Positions 44,329 to 52,748 of a stretch of 64,000 bases of DNA are shown here, piece after piece. The stretch spans positions 54,606 through 118,605 of the forward strand of contig FQWG01000018.1 of NCBI GenBank assembly GCA_900129595.1, given 5' to 3'. The stretch is from Flavobacterium frigidimaris (GTDB lineage Bacteria > Bacteroidota > Bacteroidia > Flavobacteriales > Flavobacteriaceae). The stretch's first letter is position 1. Every line of letters begins with the position of its first letter. The notes beneath the pieces were generated by a model. That model searched no databases and was not told the origin of the DNA. It saw nothing but the letters and a program-made list of their open reading frames with translations. The translations under genes were made by a program, and so were the position numbers.

Positions 44329-46698
44329 ATGCACCAAATCCAGCTGTCCATTTCAAATACTCGGTCAAATCGATTTTTTTCTACTTTAAAAAAAGGAGCC
44401 TCTAAAGTTGCTCTTTTTTTACAGGAAAAAATATCAATTTGTCACTCGCAGTTTTCCATTTCCATCTGGGGTGTGCAGTTGGCTCTTTTCACGATTTTAT
44501 TATTAAATCCACAAAATATTTTTTCACAGGAAAATATCGAAAAAGCAAAACAAGACGAAGCCAAAAGACCTAAAATTGGACTGGTTTTAAGTGGCGGTGG
44601 CGCAAAAGGATTTGCACATATCGGAGTTCTGAAGGTTCTGGAAGAAGCCGGAATTAAAATCGACTATATTGGCGGAACAAGTATGGGATCTATCATTGGA
44701 GGTCTTTATGCTTCTGGTTACAATGCCTCTCAAATTGATTCTATTTTTAAAAGAACCAATTTTGATGAACTTATTAATGATTATATTCCGCGTTCATCCA
44801 AAAACTTCTACGGTAAAAAAAATGATGAATTGTATGCCATTGTTTTGCCTTTCAGCAATTTCAGGGTGGGAATTCCTGAGGCACTTTCAAAAGGAATGTA
44901 CAATTATAATTTATTAAGCAGCCTTACCCGAAATGTACGTCATGTACGCGATTTCAATAAACTGCCAACCCCGTTTTTATGTATTGGTACCAATATCGAA
45001 ACCGGCGAAGAAGTCTTACTGAACAAAGGCAATCTGGTCCAGGCCATGATGGCAAGTGCCGCATTTCCTTCGTTATTTACGCCTGTAGAAATCGACGGGA
45101 ATTTATTGGTTGATGGTGGTGTGGTTAACAATTATCCTATAAAAGAAGTGCGTAATCTTGGTGCAGACATTATTATTGGTGTTGATGTTCAGGATGATTT
45201 ACTGAGTCGAAAAAGCCTTAAAAATGCTACCCGAATATTAGTTCAGATTACCAATCTGCAGTCGATTGATAAAATGAAAAGCAAAATAAAAGACACGGAT
45301 GTTTATATCAAACCAGACATTCGTGACTATGGCGTTATTTCATTTGACAAAGGAGAAGAAATTATCCGAAAAGGAGAAGAAGCTGCTTTTGCCGTTTACG
45401 AAAAAATCAAAACGTTATCAAACGAAAACAATTTTTATAAAAAACCAAAACTAAAAATTGCTTCTGACACCTTAGAAATCAAAAAAATAAACAGCGAAAT
45501 ACTGGACAATTATACACGAGAATACATTCGCGGAAAACTTCGTTTTAAACCCGGAAGCACGATTACCTACGATGATCTTAAAACCGGAATCAACAATCTG
45601 AATGCTACTCAAAACTTTAGTGCAATCTCTTATTGTTTAGAACCGGACGAAAACCAGGACGATCTCGATCTTGTCCTGAAAGAAAATCCAACACAGACGT
45701 ATCTAAAACTGGGATTGCATTATGACGGACTTTACAAAAGTGCCATTTTATTGAATCTGACGCATAAAAAAACATTCCTGAAAAATGATATTACGTCACT
45801 TGATATTATTCTGGGTGATAATTTCAGATACGACTTTAACTATTATGTCGAAAATGGTTTTAATATTAGTTTCGGTTTCAGATCCCGAATGAATCAGTTC
45901 AATCGTAATGTTACAACCAGCATCAGCAATTTATTCCAGGAAAATCCAAATGTAAATTTGATTAATGTCGACTTTATGGACATTACCAACCAGGCGTATT
46001 TCCAAACGATTTTTGTCCAGAAATTTTTAATGGGTGGTGGTCTTGAGTATAAATACCTGAAAATAAACTCACCAACTCTTGCTAACGCTGAAAACATTAT
46101 CGAGAAGAGCAACTATGTAAGTCTTTTTGGTTATTTGAAATACGACTCTTTTGATAATAAATATTATCCGCATTCCGGATTGTATTTTTCCGGAGAGGTA
46201 CAAACGTATTTAGCATCTTCAGATTACACGAAACAATTCAAACCTTTCTCGATCGCAAAGGCTGAAATCGCTTTTGCCAAAACTTTATTCAAAAAAGCAA
46301 CCATTAAAGTTGGAGCTGATGCCGGATTTAATATTGGTAGTGACAGTGTACCGTTTTTCGATTTTATATTAGGAGGTTATGGTTACAGTAAAATAAATAA
46401 TTTTAATTATTTCTACGGATATGACTTTTTAAGTATTGCCGGAAATAGCTTTATTAAAACCGACATTACTTTAGATTACGAAATTTTCAAAAAGAATCAT
46501 GTCAACCTTTCAGCTAATTTCGCCAATTTAGGCGACGATATTTTTACAACGGTTGACTGGGTTTCAATGCCTAAATATTCAGGATATGCGGTTGGTTACG
46601 GGTTAGAAACCATAATTGGCCCAATTGAGATCAAACAATCATGGTCTCCGGAAATGTCTAAAAGCTTTACTTGGTTCAGTATCGGATTCCAATTCTGA
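44329..46698 (+). CDS. Patatin-like phospholipase with C-terminal surface-antigen beta-barrel
   Basis: 789 residues of the PlpD-type two-part class. The patatin domain (about 80-300) has GGGAKGFAHIGV (oxyanion), GTSMG (S118) and DGGVVNN (D262), the Ser-Asp dyad. A POTRA-like link (about 380-450) and a beta-barrel follow, ending in F (WFSIGFQF) as outer-membrane proteins do. The signal peptide seems to sit at residues 49-67. A terminator-like hairpin at 44389-44420 lies inside the first 45 codons, so the true start may be nearer GTG 44473. Confidence 0.88.
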   Translation: MHQIQLSISNTRSNRFFSTLKKGASKVALFLQEKISICHSQFSISIWGVQLALFTILLLNPQNIFSQENIEKAKQDEAKRPKIGLVLSGGGAKGFAHIGVLKVLEEAGIKIDYIGGTSMGSIIGGLYASGYNASQIDSIFKRTNFDELINDYIPRSSKNFYGKKNDELYAIVLPFSNFRVGIPEALSKGMYNYNLLSSLTRNVRHVRDFNKLPTPFLCIGTNIETGEEVLLNKGNLVQAMMASAAFPSLFTPVEIDGNLLVDGGVVNNYPIKEVRNLGADIIIGVDVQDDLLSRKSLKNATRILVQITNLQSIDKMKSKIKDTDVYIKPDIRDYGVISFDKGEEIIRKGEEAAFAVYEKIKTLSNENNFYKKPKLKIASDTLEIKKINSEILDNYTREYIRGKLRFKPGSTITYDDLKTGINNLNATQNFSAISYCLEPDENQDDLDLVLKENPTQTYLKLGLHYDGLYKSAILLNLTHKKTFLKNDITSLDIILGDNFRYDFNYYVENGFNISFGFRSRMNQFNRNVTTSISNLFQENPNVNLINVDFMDITNQAYFQTIFVQKFLMGGGLEYKYLKINSPTLANAENIIEKSNYVSLFGYLKYDSFDNKYYPHSGLYFSGEVQTYLASSDYTKQFKPFSIAKAEIAFAKTLFKKATIKVGADAGFNIGSDSVPFFDFILGGYGYSKINNFNYFYGYDFLSIAGNSFIKTDITLDYEIFKKNHVNLSANFANLGDDIFTTVDWVSMPKYSGYAVGYGLETIIGPIEIKQSWSPEMSKSFTWFSIGFQF

Positions 46699-46832
46699 TA
46701 CAAATACATTAAAAAAGCACTTTCATAAAGATCCCGTTATTTTATACTAAAAAATATCTTTCGCATTTTTTTAACGTTAATAATTGATATAATATATAAT
46801 TTAAATCAATAAAAATTACGACATTTGTTATA

Positions 46833-46898
46833 ATGAAAACAAAATGGACAGGTTTATTAGAGTATCTTCAATTCCTTATCAAGAGAAATCCTGAGTAA
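46833..46898 (+). CDS. Possible 21-residue small protein upstream of hmgA
   Basis: In the 309-bp gap between the patatin gene and hmgA an ATG opens MKTKWTGLLEYLQFLIKRNP plus E and stop: an amphipathic, slightly basic helix. The surrounding DNA is extremely AT-rich, and chance cannot be excluded. There is no recognised family. It could be a leader peptide or membrane-active small protein. Confidence 0.25.
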   Translation: MKTKWTGLLEYLQFLIKRNPE

Positions 46899-46910
46899 AA
46901 CTACCGAATT

Positions 46911-47000
46911 GAGATAATTAGTCAATTACAATATTGATATAATTATCTGTTCACACAATTCAAATTTTTCGAATTATCTAATTTACAAATTATCTAATTG
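46911..47000. repeat. Repeated AATTATCTAATT words upstream of hmgA
   Basis: AATTATCTAATT occurs at 46972-46983 and 46989-47000 (17-base period), with related words at 46911-46922 (inverted) and near 46939. The 17-base period and position immediately before the hmgA ATG would suit an operator, but the composition is low-complexity. Confidence 0.4.
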
Positions 47001-47007
47001 AAAAGCC

Positions 47008-48171
47008 ATGCCATTATATCATAAACTCGGAAACTTTCCTCAAAAAAGACACACCCAATTCGAAAAGCCTAACGGAGGTTTTTATTACGAACAATTATTT
47101 GGTACCGAAGGTTTTCACGGACATTCCTCACTATCTTATCATGTTCACAGACCAACGCAGGTTAAAGAAATTTTAAATTCTTATTCCGTTGAACCCAAAA
47201 TTGCAATCGGAAAAAACATAAAATCATTACTTTTTAAAGGTTTTGAATTAAAACCTGAAAACGACTTTCTAGACAGCCGAAAAGCCATGCTAGTCAACAA
47301 AGACTGCATCATTGGACTTGCCGCACCAAAAGAATCGCTTCGAAATTATTTCTATAAAAATGCCGATGCCGATGAAATGCTTTTCATTCATAAAGGAAAA
47401 GGAAAACTAAGAACCATGTTAGGGAACATTCCTTTTGAATATGGTGATTACCTGATTATCCCAAGAGGTATTATTTATCAAATAGATTTTGAAACGACAG
47501 AAAACAGGCTTTTTTACGTAGAATCGTATTCTCCTTTCTACACGCCAAAACGTTACAAAAACCAGTCGGGTCAGCATTTAGAACATTCTCCATTTTGCGA
47601 GCGTGATTTTATTTTGCCTAATGAACTGGAAACACACGACGAAAAAGGTGATTTTTTAATTAAAATCAAAAAAGAAGGCATGATTCACGAAGTAGTATAT
47701 GCCACACATCCTTTTGACGTTGTGGGTTGGGACGGATACAATTTTCCATACGGATTTTCGATTCATAATTTCGAACCAATAACGGGACGCGTTCACCAAC
47801 CGCCTCCGGTACATCAAACTTTCGAAACGGCCACTTTTGTCGTTTGTTCCTTCTGCCCAAGACTTTACGATTATCACCCGAAAGCAATTCCGGCACCATA
47901 CAATCACAGCAATATAGATTCAGACGAAGTCCTGTATTATGTAGACGGCGACTTTATGAGCCGTAATAATATCGAGCAGGGACATATCACTTTACACCCA
48001 AAAGGAATTCCGCATGGTCCGGCGCCTGGCGCAATGGAACGCAGTATTGGTCATAAAGAAACCCACGAATTAGCTGTTATGGTTGATACTTTCAGGCCAC
48101 TTATGGTTACAGAAGAAGCAATGGGATTAGATGATGGGCAATACTATAAGTCTTGGACGGAAGCCCCCTAA
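47008..48171 (+). CDS. hmgA: Homogentisate 1,2-dioxygenase
   Basis: It opens the ring of homogentisate to maleylacetoacetate in tyrosine catabolism. 387 residues of a cupin-type Fe(II) enzyme. The N-terminal domain includes GTEGFHGHSSLSYHVHRPTQ; iron ligands are expected in the C-terminal HQTFETATFVVCSFCPRLYD, DEVLYYVDGDF and HETHELAVMVDTF (IGHKETHELAVM). Its last three codons lie inside an inverted repeat that fills the space to hppD, with which it forms a two-gene unit. Confidence 0.93.
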   Translation: MPLYHKLGNFPQKRHTQFEKPNGGFYYEQLFGTEGFHGHSSLSYHVHRPTQVKEILNSYSVEPKIAIGKNIKSLLFKGFELKPENDFLDSRKAMLVNKDCIIGLAAPKESLRNYFYKNADADEMLFIHKGKGKLRTMLGNIPFEYGDYLIIPRGIIYQIDFETTENRLFYVESYSPFYTPKRYKNQSGQHLEHSPFCERDFILPNELETHDEKGDFLIKIKKEGMIHEVVYATHPFDVVGWDGYNFPYGFSIHNFEPITGRVHQPPPVHQTFETATFVVCSFCPRLYDYHPKAIPAPYNHSNIDSDEVLYYVDGDFMSRNNIEQGHITLHPKGIPHGPAPGAMERSIGHKETHELAVMVDTFRPLMVTEEAMGLDDGQYYKSWTEAP

Positions 48172-48287
48172 CCCCCGAAGGGGGAATTAAAAATTCTTGA
48201 CACGATTAAAAAGAATCTAAGATTAAAATATTTATAACTAAAATCCTATTTACCCCTAATAGGAATTCCCCCTTCGGGGGCTAGGGG
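48165..48287. repeat. 24-bp inverted repeat spanning the hmgA-hppD junction
   Basis: Arms at 48165-48188 and 48264-48287 agree at 23 of 24 bases and each contains the hairpin CCCCCGAAGGGGG. The left arm covers the hmgA stop codon, and the right arm ends 7 bases before the hppD ATG. Confidence 0.85.
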
Positions 48288-48294
48288 ACTTATC

Positions 48295-49455
48295 ATGAGT
48301 AAAGAAGTAAAATCAGTAGAATACGGATTAGAAAAAATCTTCGAAGGAGCACAAGACTTCCTTCCTTTATTAGGAACAGATTATGTAGAATTCTACGTAG
48401 GAAATGCAAAACAATCGGCACATTATTACAAAACAGCGTTTGGTTATCAATCATTGGCTTATGCCGGATTAGAAACAGGAGTAAGAGACAAAGCTTCTTA
48501 TGTTTTGAAACAAGACAAAATAAGAATTGTTCTAACGACCCCTTTGAATGCAGATTCTCCAATAAATGAGCATTTAAAAAAACACGGTGACGGAGTAAAA
48601 GTTGCTGCTCTTTGGGTTGAAGATGCCAGAAGTGCTTATGAAGAAACTATGAAGCGCGGCGCACGTTCTTTTATGGAACCAACAGTAGAATCAGATGAAT
48701 TTGGAGAAGTGGTTCGTTCCGGAATTTACACGTACGGAGAAACCGTTCATATTTTTGTAGAAAGAAAAAACTACAACGGTGTTTTCTTACCGGGTTATAA
48801 AGAATGGAAATCAGATTATAATCCGGCACCAACAGGATTAAAATATATCGATCACATGGTAGGAAATGTGGGTTGGAACGAAATGAATACCTGGGTAAAA
48901 TTTTACGAAGATGTTATGGGATTCGTGAATTTCTTATCCTTCGATGACAAACAAATCAATACTGAATATTCGGCTTTGATGAGTAAAGTAATGTCAAACG
49001 GGAACGGAAGGATTAAATTCCCAATCAATGAACCGGCAGAAGGCAAGAAAAAATCACAAATCGAAGAATATTTAGATTTCTATGGCGGACCGGGAATCCA
49101 GCATATTGCCATTGCAACAGATGACATTATCAAAACCGTTTCTGATTTAAAATCAAGAGGTGTCGAATTTTTATCTGCTCCGCCGCATACCTACTATCAG
49201 GCAATTCCTGAAAGATTGGGCGCACACATGGGAATGATGAAAGAAGATATAAATGAAATCGAAAAACTGGCGATAATGGTAGACGCGGATGAAGATGGGT
49301 ACTTATTACAAATATTTACCAAGCCGGTTCAGGACAGACCAACGCTTTTTTTCGAAATTATTCAACGAATGGGAGCAAAAGGATTCGGCGCAGGGAACTT
49401 TAAAGCCCTTTTTGAGTCAATTGAAAGAGAACAAGAATTGAGAGGTACATTGTAA
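48295..49455 (+). CDS. hppD: 4-hydroxyphenylpyruvate dioxygenase
   Basis: It makes homogentisate, the substrate of the upstream enzyme. 386 residues with two vicinal-oxygen-chelate domains. Iron ligands are expected at H in KYIDHMVGNVGWNEMNTW, H in GPGIQHIAIATDDI and E in RPTLFFEIIQRMGAKGFG. The C-terminal gating helix FGAGNFKALFESIEREQ is typical. It follows hmgA in the same transcript. Confidence 0.95.
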   Translation: MSKEVKSVEYGLEKIFEGAQDFLPLLGTDYVEFYVGNAKQSAHYYKTAFGYQSLAYAGLETGVRDKASYVLKQDKIRIVLTTPLNADSPINEHLKKHGDGVKVAALWVEDARSAYEETMKRGARSFMEPTVESDEFGEVVRSGIYTYGETVHIFVERKNYNGVFLPGYKEWKSDYNPAPTGLKYIDHMVGNVGWNEMNTWVKFYEDVMGFVNFLSFDDKQINTEYSALMSKVMSNGNGRIKFPINEPAEGKKKSQIEEYLDFYGGPGIQHIAIATDDIIKTVSDLKSRGVEFLSAPPHTYYQAIPERLGAHMGMMKEDINEIEKLAIMVDADEDGYLLQIFTKPVQDRPTLFFEIIQRMGAKGFGAGNFKALFESIEREQELRGTL

Positions 49456-49564
49456 AATCGCAATATTTTTGCATTATGCAGAAAAATTCTCTATAAAACG
49501 ATGGTTTTTATGCAAATGTTATGTTAAACTCGAATTTTGCTATTTATTTTTTAAACTTTCCACA

Positions 49565-49572
49565 TACCTTTG
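49565..49572 (+). promoter_or_regulatory. -7 box TACCTTTG for a candidate small RNA
   Basis: An exact TAnnTTTG match, about 110 bases after hppD and directly upstream of a hairpin-terminator unit. The -33 region is weak. Confidence 0.55.
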
Positions 49573-49577
49573 CACTC

Positions 49578-49689
49578 GCAAATCAAGAAGGGGTGGTTTC
49601 CTTCTGAATTGATATAAATTTCATAATTTATAGTTTTTTGGTTAGTTAATAGCATAAAAACTCAGTCATTCCTTGACTGAGTTTTTTTG
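49578..49689 (+). ncRNA. Candidate small non-coding RNA (about 110 nt)
   Basis: It starts just after a TACCTTTG box. A 5' hairpin has arms TCAAGAAGG (49583-49591) and CCTTCTGA (49600-49607) around GGTGGTTT, with one bulged A. An AT-rich single-stranded stretch follows, and it ends in a strong terminator (49657-49685). There is no open frame of note. It may belong to the flavobacterial 'flavo-1' class of structured RNAs, which I recall only in outline; that match is unverified. Confidence 0.5.
49656..49689 (+). terminator. Terminator of the candidate small RNA
   Basis: A perfect 12-bp stem AAAACTCAGTCA/TGACTGAGTTTT with a 5-base loop, then a T run. Confidence 0.85.
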
Positions 49690-49754
49690 TTTTGGTACAT
49701 TTGGAATAGAATTTGCATTTCTTTATCTTTATAATGAAATGTAAAAATTGTACT

Positions 49755-50525
49755 ATGAAAAAATTAATCCTCATCATGTTAATTCTCACGACCCTTAGTT
49801 TCGATACTCAGAAGGAAGATTCTTTTGACACTGGGGAATACTTTAAATTCCGAATTCACTACGGAATTGTAAACGCAGGTTATGCCACACTTGAAATAAA
49901 AGACGCTACAATAAGCAATAAAAAAGTATTTCATGCTGTTGGCAAAGGTTATACCACCGGAATGTCAAAATTTTTCTTTAAAGTAGAAGATGTATACGAA
50001 AGTTATTTTGACAAACAAACCGGAAATCCGTATCGTTATGTCCGAAAAATTAACGAAGGCGGCTACACAAAAGACCAAGAAGGTTTTTTTAACCAAAACG
50101 ACAACAAGGTTTTAGTAAAAGACTACAAGCGTAAAACCGAAAAAACAATTATGGTAACGGATAATGTTCAGGACATTATTTCGTCTTTTTACTATCTGAG
50201 AAATCATCCTACTATCGACAAACTTAAACCAGGCGAAGCGGTAACAATTGATATGTTTTTTGACGACGAAATCACAAAATTTAAGTTAAAATATGTAGGC
50301 CGTCAAGATATTACAACTAAATTTGGAACCGTTTCTACCATGATGTTTAAACCTCTGGTACAAACAGGAAGAGTTTTTAAAGAAAAAGAAAGTGTAACAC
50401 TCTGGATCACAGACGACGACAACAAAGTTCCGGTTAGAATAAAAGCAGATTTGGCAGTGGGATCACTCAAAGCCGATCTTGACGAATATAAAGGATTAAA
50501 AAATCCATTTAAAGTAAAAAAATAA
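49755..50525 (+). CDS. DUF3108 periplasmic protein
   Basis: 256 residues from the ATG at 49755, which opens a signal peptide (MKKLILIMLILTTLSFDTQ). Earlier starts at 49713 (TTG) and 49734 would spoil the signal. The mature part is beta-rich: FDTGEYFKFRIHYGIVNAGY near the start, then SYFDKQTGNPYRYVRKINEGG and VPVRIKADLAVGSLKADL, typical of DUF3108. The function of the family is unknown. Its stop overlaps the kynA ATG (TAATG), so the two are translationally coupled. Confidence 0.88.
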   Translation: MKKLILIMLILTTLSFDTQKEDSFDTGEYFKFRIHYGIVNAGYATLEIKDATISNKKVFHAVGKGYTTGMSKFFFKVEDVYESYFDKQTGNPYRYVRKINEGGYTKDQEGFFNQNDNKVLVKDYKRKTEKTIMVTDNVQDIISSFYYLRNHPTIDKLKPGEAVTIDMFFDDEITKFKLKYVGRQDITTKFGTVSTMMFKPLVQTGRVFKEKESVTLWITDDDNKVPVRIKADLAVGSLKADLDEYKGLKNPFKVKK

Positions 50526-51466
50526 TGAACCCTACTGATCATTCAGAATCAATTTTAAAAGAAATTGACCTTAAATTCCAAGCTATAAATCAAAAAACTG
50601 AGGTTCAATTAGAAGGATTACTTTGGTCAAAACCAATTACTTATTGGGATTACATTCAAACTGATGCGCTCTTAAGTTTACAAACACAACGCACGACGCT
50701 TCCTGACGAAATGGTTTTTATCATGTACCATCAGGTAAACGAATTGATTTTTAAAATGATCCTGTGGGAAATTGACCAGATAGCAGACGCCGAAAATATT
50801 CAGGTTGCTTTTTTTAGCGAGAGATTATCAAGAATCACCCGATATTTTGATATGCTGACGAATTCTTTCAGCATTATGGAAAACGGAATGGATGTAGATC
50901 AATATATGAAATTTAGAAATACACTGACTCCTGCCAGTGGTTTTCAGAGCGCACAATACAGATTAATAGAATTTGCTTCGACTGACGTAATCAATCTAAC
51001 AGATCGCAGATACAAAGAAAACTTTGACGAAAACACGGATTTAGAAACGAGCTTTGAGCATTTGTACTGGCAGGCTGCCGGAAAAGATTATCAGACAGGA
51101 GAAAAATCGTATTTACTTCAGGAATTCGAAAAGAAATACAAAGGTCAGTTTTTAAGACAAATAGCGACGTTTAAAACCAAAAATATCTGGCAAAAATTCA
51201 CGCAATTACCTATCGAAGACCAACAAAACCAGGAACTAATTCAGGCTATGCGCCATTATGATAAAACCGTGAACATTACCTGGGTAATGCAACATCTGAA
51301 TACCGCAAGAAAATATATTCTGGAAAGCGGTAAAGGCAATGGTGAAGCGACGGGAGGTAGTGACTGGCAAAAATATATGCACCCAAAATACCAAAGACGC
51401 ATCTTTTTTCCTAAATTGTGGACCGAAGATGAATTGTACAATTGGGGAAACGAAACAACCATTTAA
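50525..51466 (+). CDS. kynA: Tryptophan 2,3-dioxygenase
   Basis: A heme enzyme that opens the indole ring of tryptophan to N-formylkynurenine. 313 residues, all-helical. Family motifs: YIQTDALLSLQ, FIMYHQVNELIFKMILWEI (substrate and heme region), PASGFQSAQYRLIEF, and a C-terminal ITWVMQHLNTARKYI followed by TGGSDWQKYM. It is coupled to the DUF3108 gene and followed 22 bp later by an M23 lipoprotein gene. The rest of the kynurenine pathway is not in this window. Confidence 0.93.
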   Translation: MNPTDHSESILKEIDLKFQAINQKTEVQLEGLLWSKPITYWDYIQTDALLSLQTQRTTLPDEMVFIMYHQVNELIFKMILWEIDQIADAENIQVAFFSERLSRITRYFDMLTNSFSIMENGMDVDQYMKFRNTLTPASGFQSAQYRLIEFASTDVINLTDRRYKENFDENTDLETSFEHLYWQAAGKDYQTGEKSYLLQEFEKKYKGQFLRQIATFKTKNIWQKFTQLPIEDQQNQELIQAMRHYDKTVNITWVMQHLNTARKYILESGKGNGEATGGSDWQKYMHPKYQRRIFFPKLWTEDELYNWGNETTI

Positions 51467-51488
51467 TTTCCTGAAAAAATTTAAAAGT

Positions 51489-52709
51489 TTGAAAAAAGCA
51501 TTCGTACTGATAATTATATTATTCTCACTATTTTCATGTAATAAAACCGCTGAAAAAGTTGAGATTAAAGTCACTAAACCAAAAGCAAAAAAAGTAGAAT
51601 TTGGATTTAATTATGCTGATTTTAATGTTCTTCATGACACGATAAAAAAAGGAGACTCTTTTGGCTCTATTATACAGCGTCAAAATATTGGCGACAAGAA
51701 AATTTTTGATGTCGTTGAGCAAATCAAGGATTCTTTCAACGTAAGAACGATTCGATATCACAAACCGTACACTCTTCTTCGTTCTAAAAACAAAACTAAT
51801 AAACTTCAGGTTTTTATTTACCAGCCGGATGCACTGACTTATTACGTTGTTGACTTTAGAGACAGTATCGCAAAAGCTTACAAAAAAGTAAAACCGGTTA
51901 CTCTAAAACGCAAAATCATTGGCGGCGTTTTAAAAAGTTCATTGTCTGAAACTTTAGGCAACGAAAGTGTAGAAGCAGCATTAGCGAGCAGAATCACAAA
52001 AGTGTTCTCATGGTCTATTGACTTCTTCAAACTAAAAAAGGGAGACCGTTATGGTTTAATTTTTACAGAACGCTTTATAAATGGCAAAACCTATGATGGC
52101 GTTGAAGACCTGGAAGCGGCATTTTTTGAATACAAAGGAAAAATAATATATGCTTTCCCCTTTAAAAAAGACACCCTTTCCGGAAAAGTAGAATATTATG
52201 ATGATCAGGGAAAAACACTGAAAAACTTTTTCCTGAAAACACCAATCAAGTTTAGCAGAATCACTTCCCGATTTACTGCAAACAGGTTTCATCCGGTTCA
52301 GCACACCTGGAAAGCGCACAAAGGAACTGATTACGCTGCACCAACAGGAACACCAATTTCAACAACTGCTTCGGGAGTGGTAGAAACAACAGGATATACA
52401 GCAGGAAACGGAAACTTTGTAAAGGTAAAACACAACGGAACTTACTCTACTCAATATTTACACATGTCCAGAATTTTAGTAAAACGAGGACAAAGAGTAA
52501 CGCAAGGTCAAACTATTGGATTAGTAGGAAGCACAGGATTAGCAACCGGACCACACGTTTGCTACCGTTTCTGGCAAAACGGAGTTCAGGTTGATGCCCT
52601 AAGACTGAACTTACCAACGGGAGAATCTTTGACAGGAAATGACAGAACCCGTTTTATGAAACAAATCGAGCCGCTGAAAAGAGAACTGGATAGTATTGGG
52701 AATTTGTAA
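51489..52709 (+). CDS. M23-family peptidoglycan endopeptidase lipoprotein with Cys at a zinc-ligand site
   Basis: 406 residues from the TTG at 51489, which opens a lipoprotein signal (KKAFVLIIILFSLFSC). A longer frame from 51339 overlaps kynA and lacks a signal. The N-terminal part carries a LysM/OapA-like segment (DTIKKGDSFGSIIQ). The peptidase domain has HKGTDYAAPTGTPI (H and D ligands), GNFVKVKHNGTYSTQYLHMS, and GPHVCYRF, where the family normally reads H-x-H. The second His is Cys here. It likely acts on cell-wall cross-links at the outer membrane, if active. Confidence 0.85.
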   Translation: MKKAFVLIIILFSLFSCNKTAEKVEIKVTKPKAKKVEFGFNYADFNVLHDTIKKGDSFGSIIQRQNIGDKKIFDVVEQIKDSFNVRTIRYHKPYTLLRSKNKTNKLQVFIYQPDALTYYVVDFRDSIAKAYKKVKPVTLKRKIIGGVLKSSLSETLGNESVEAALASRITKVFSWSIDFFKLKKGDRYGLIFTERFINGKTYDGVEDLEAAFFEYKGKIIYAFPFKKDTLSGKVEYYDDQGKTLKNFFLKTPIKFSRITSRFTANRFHPVQHTWKAHKGTDYAAPTGTPISTTASGVVETTGYTAGNGNFVKVKHNGTYSTQYLHMSRILVKRGQRVTQGQTIGLVGSTGLATGPHVCYRFWQNGVQVDALRLNLPTGESLTGNDRTRFMKQIEPLKRELDSIGNL

Positions 52710-52748
52710 TTTTTGTATTAAAAATTCAATTCTAAAAATAGAAGAATT

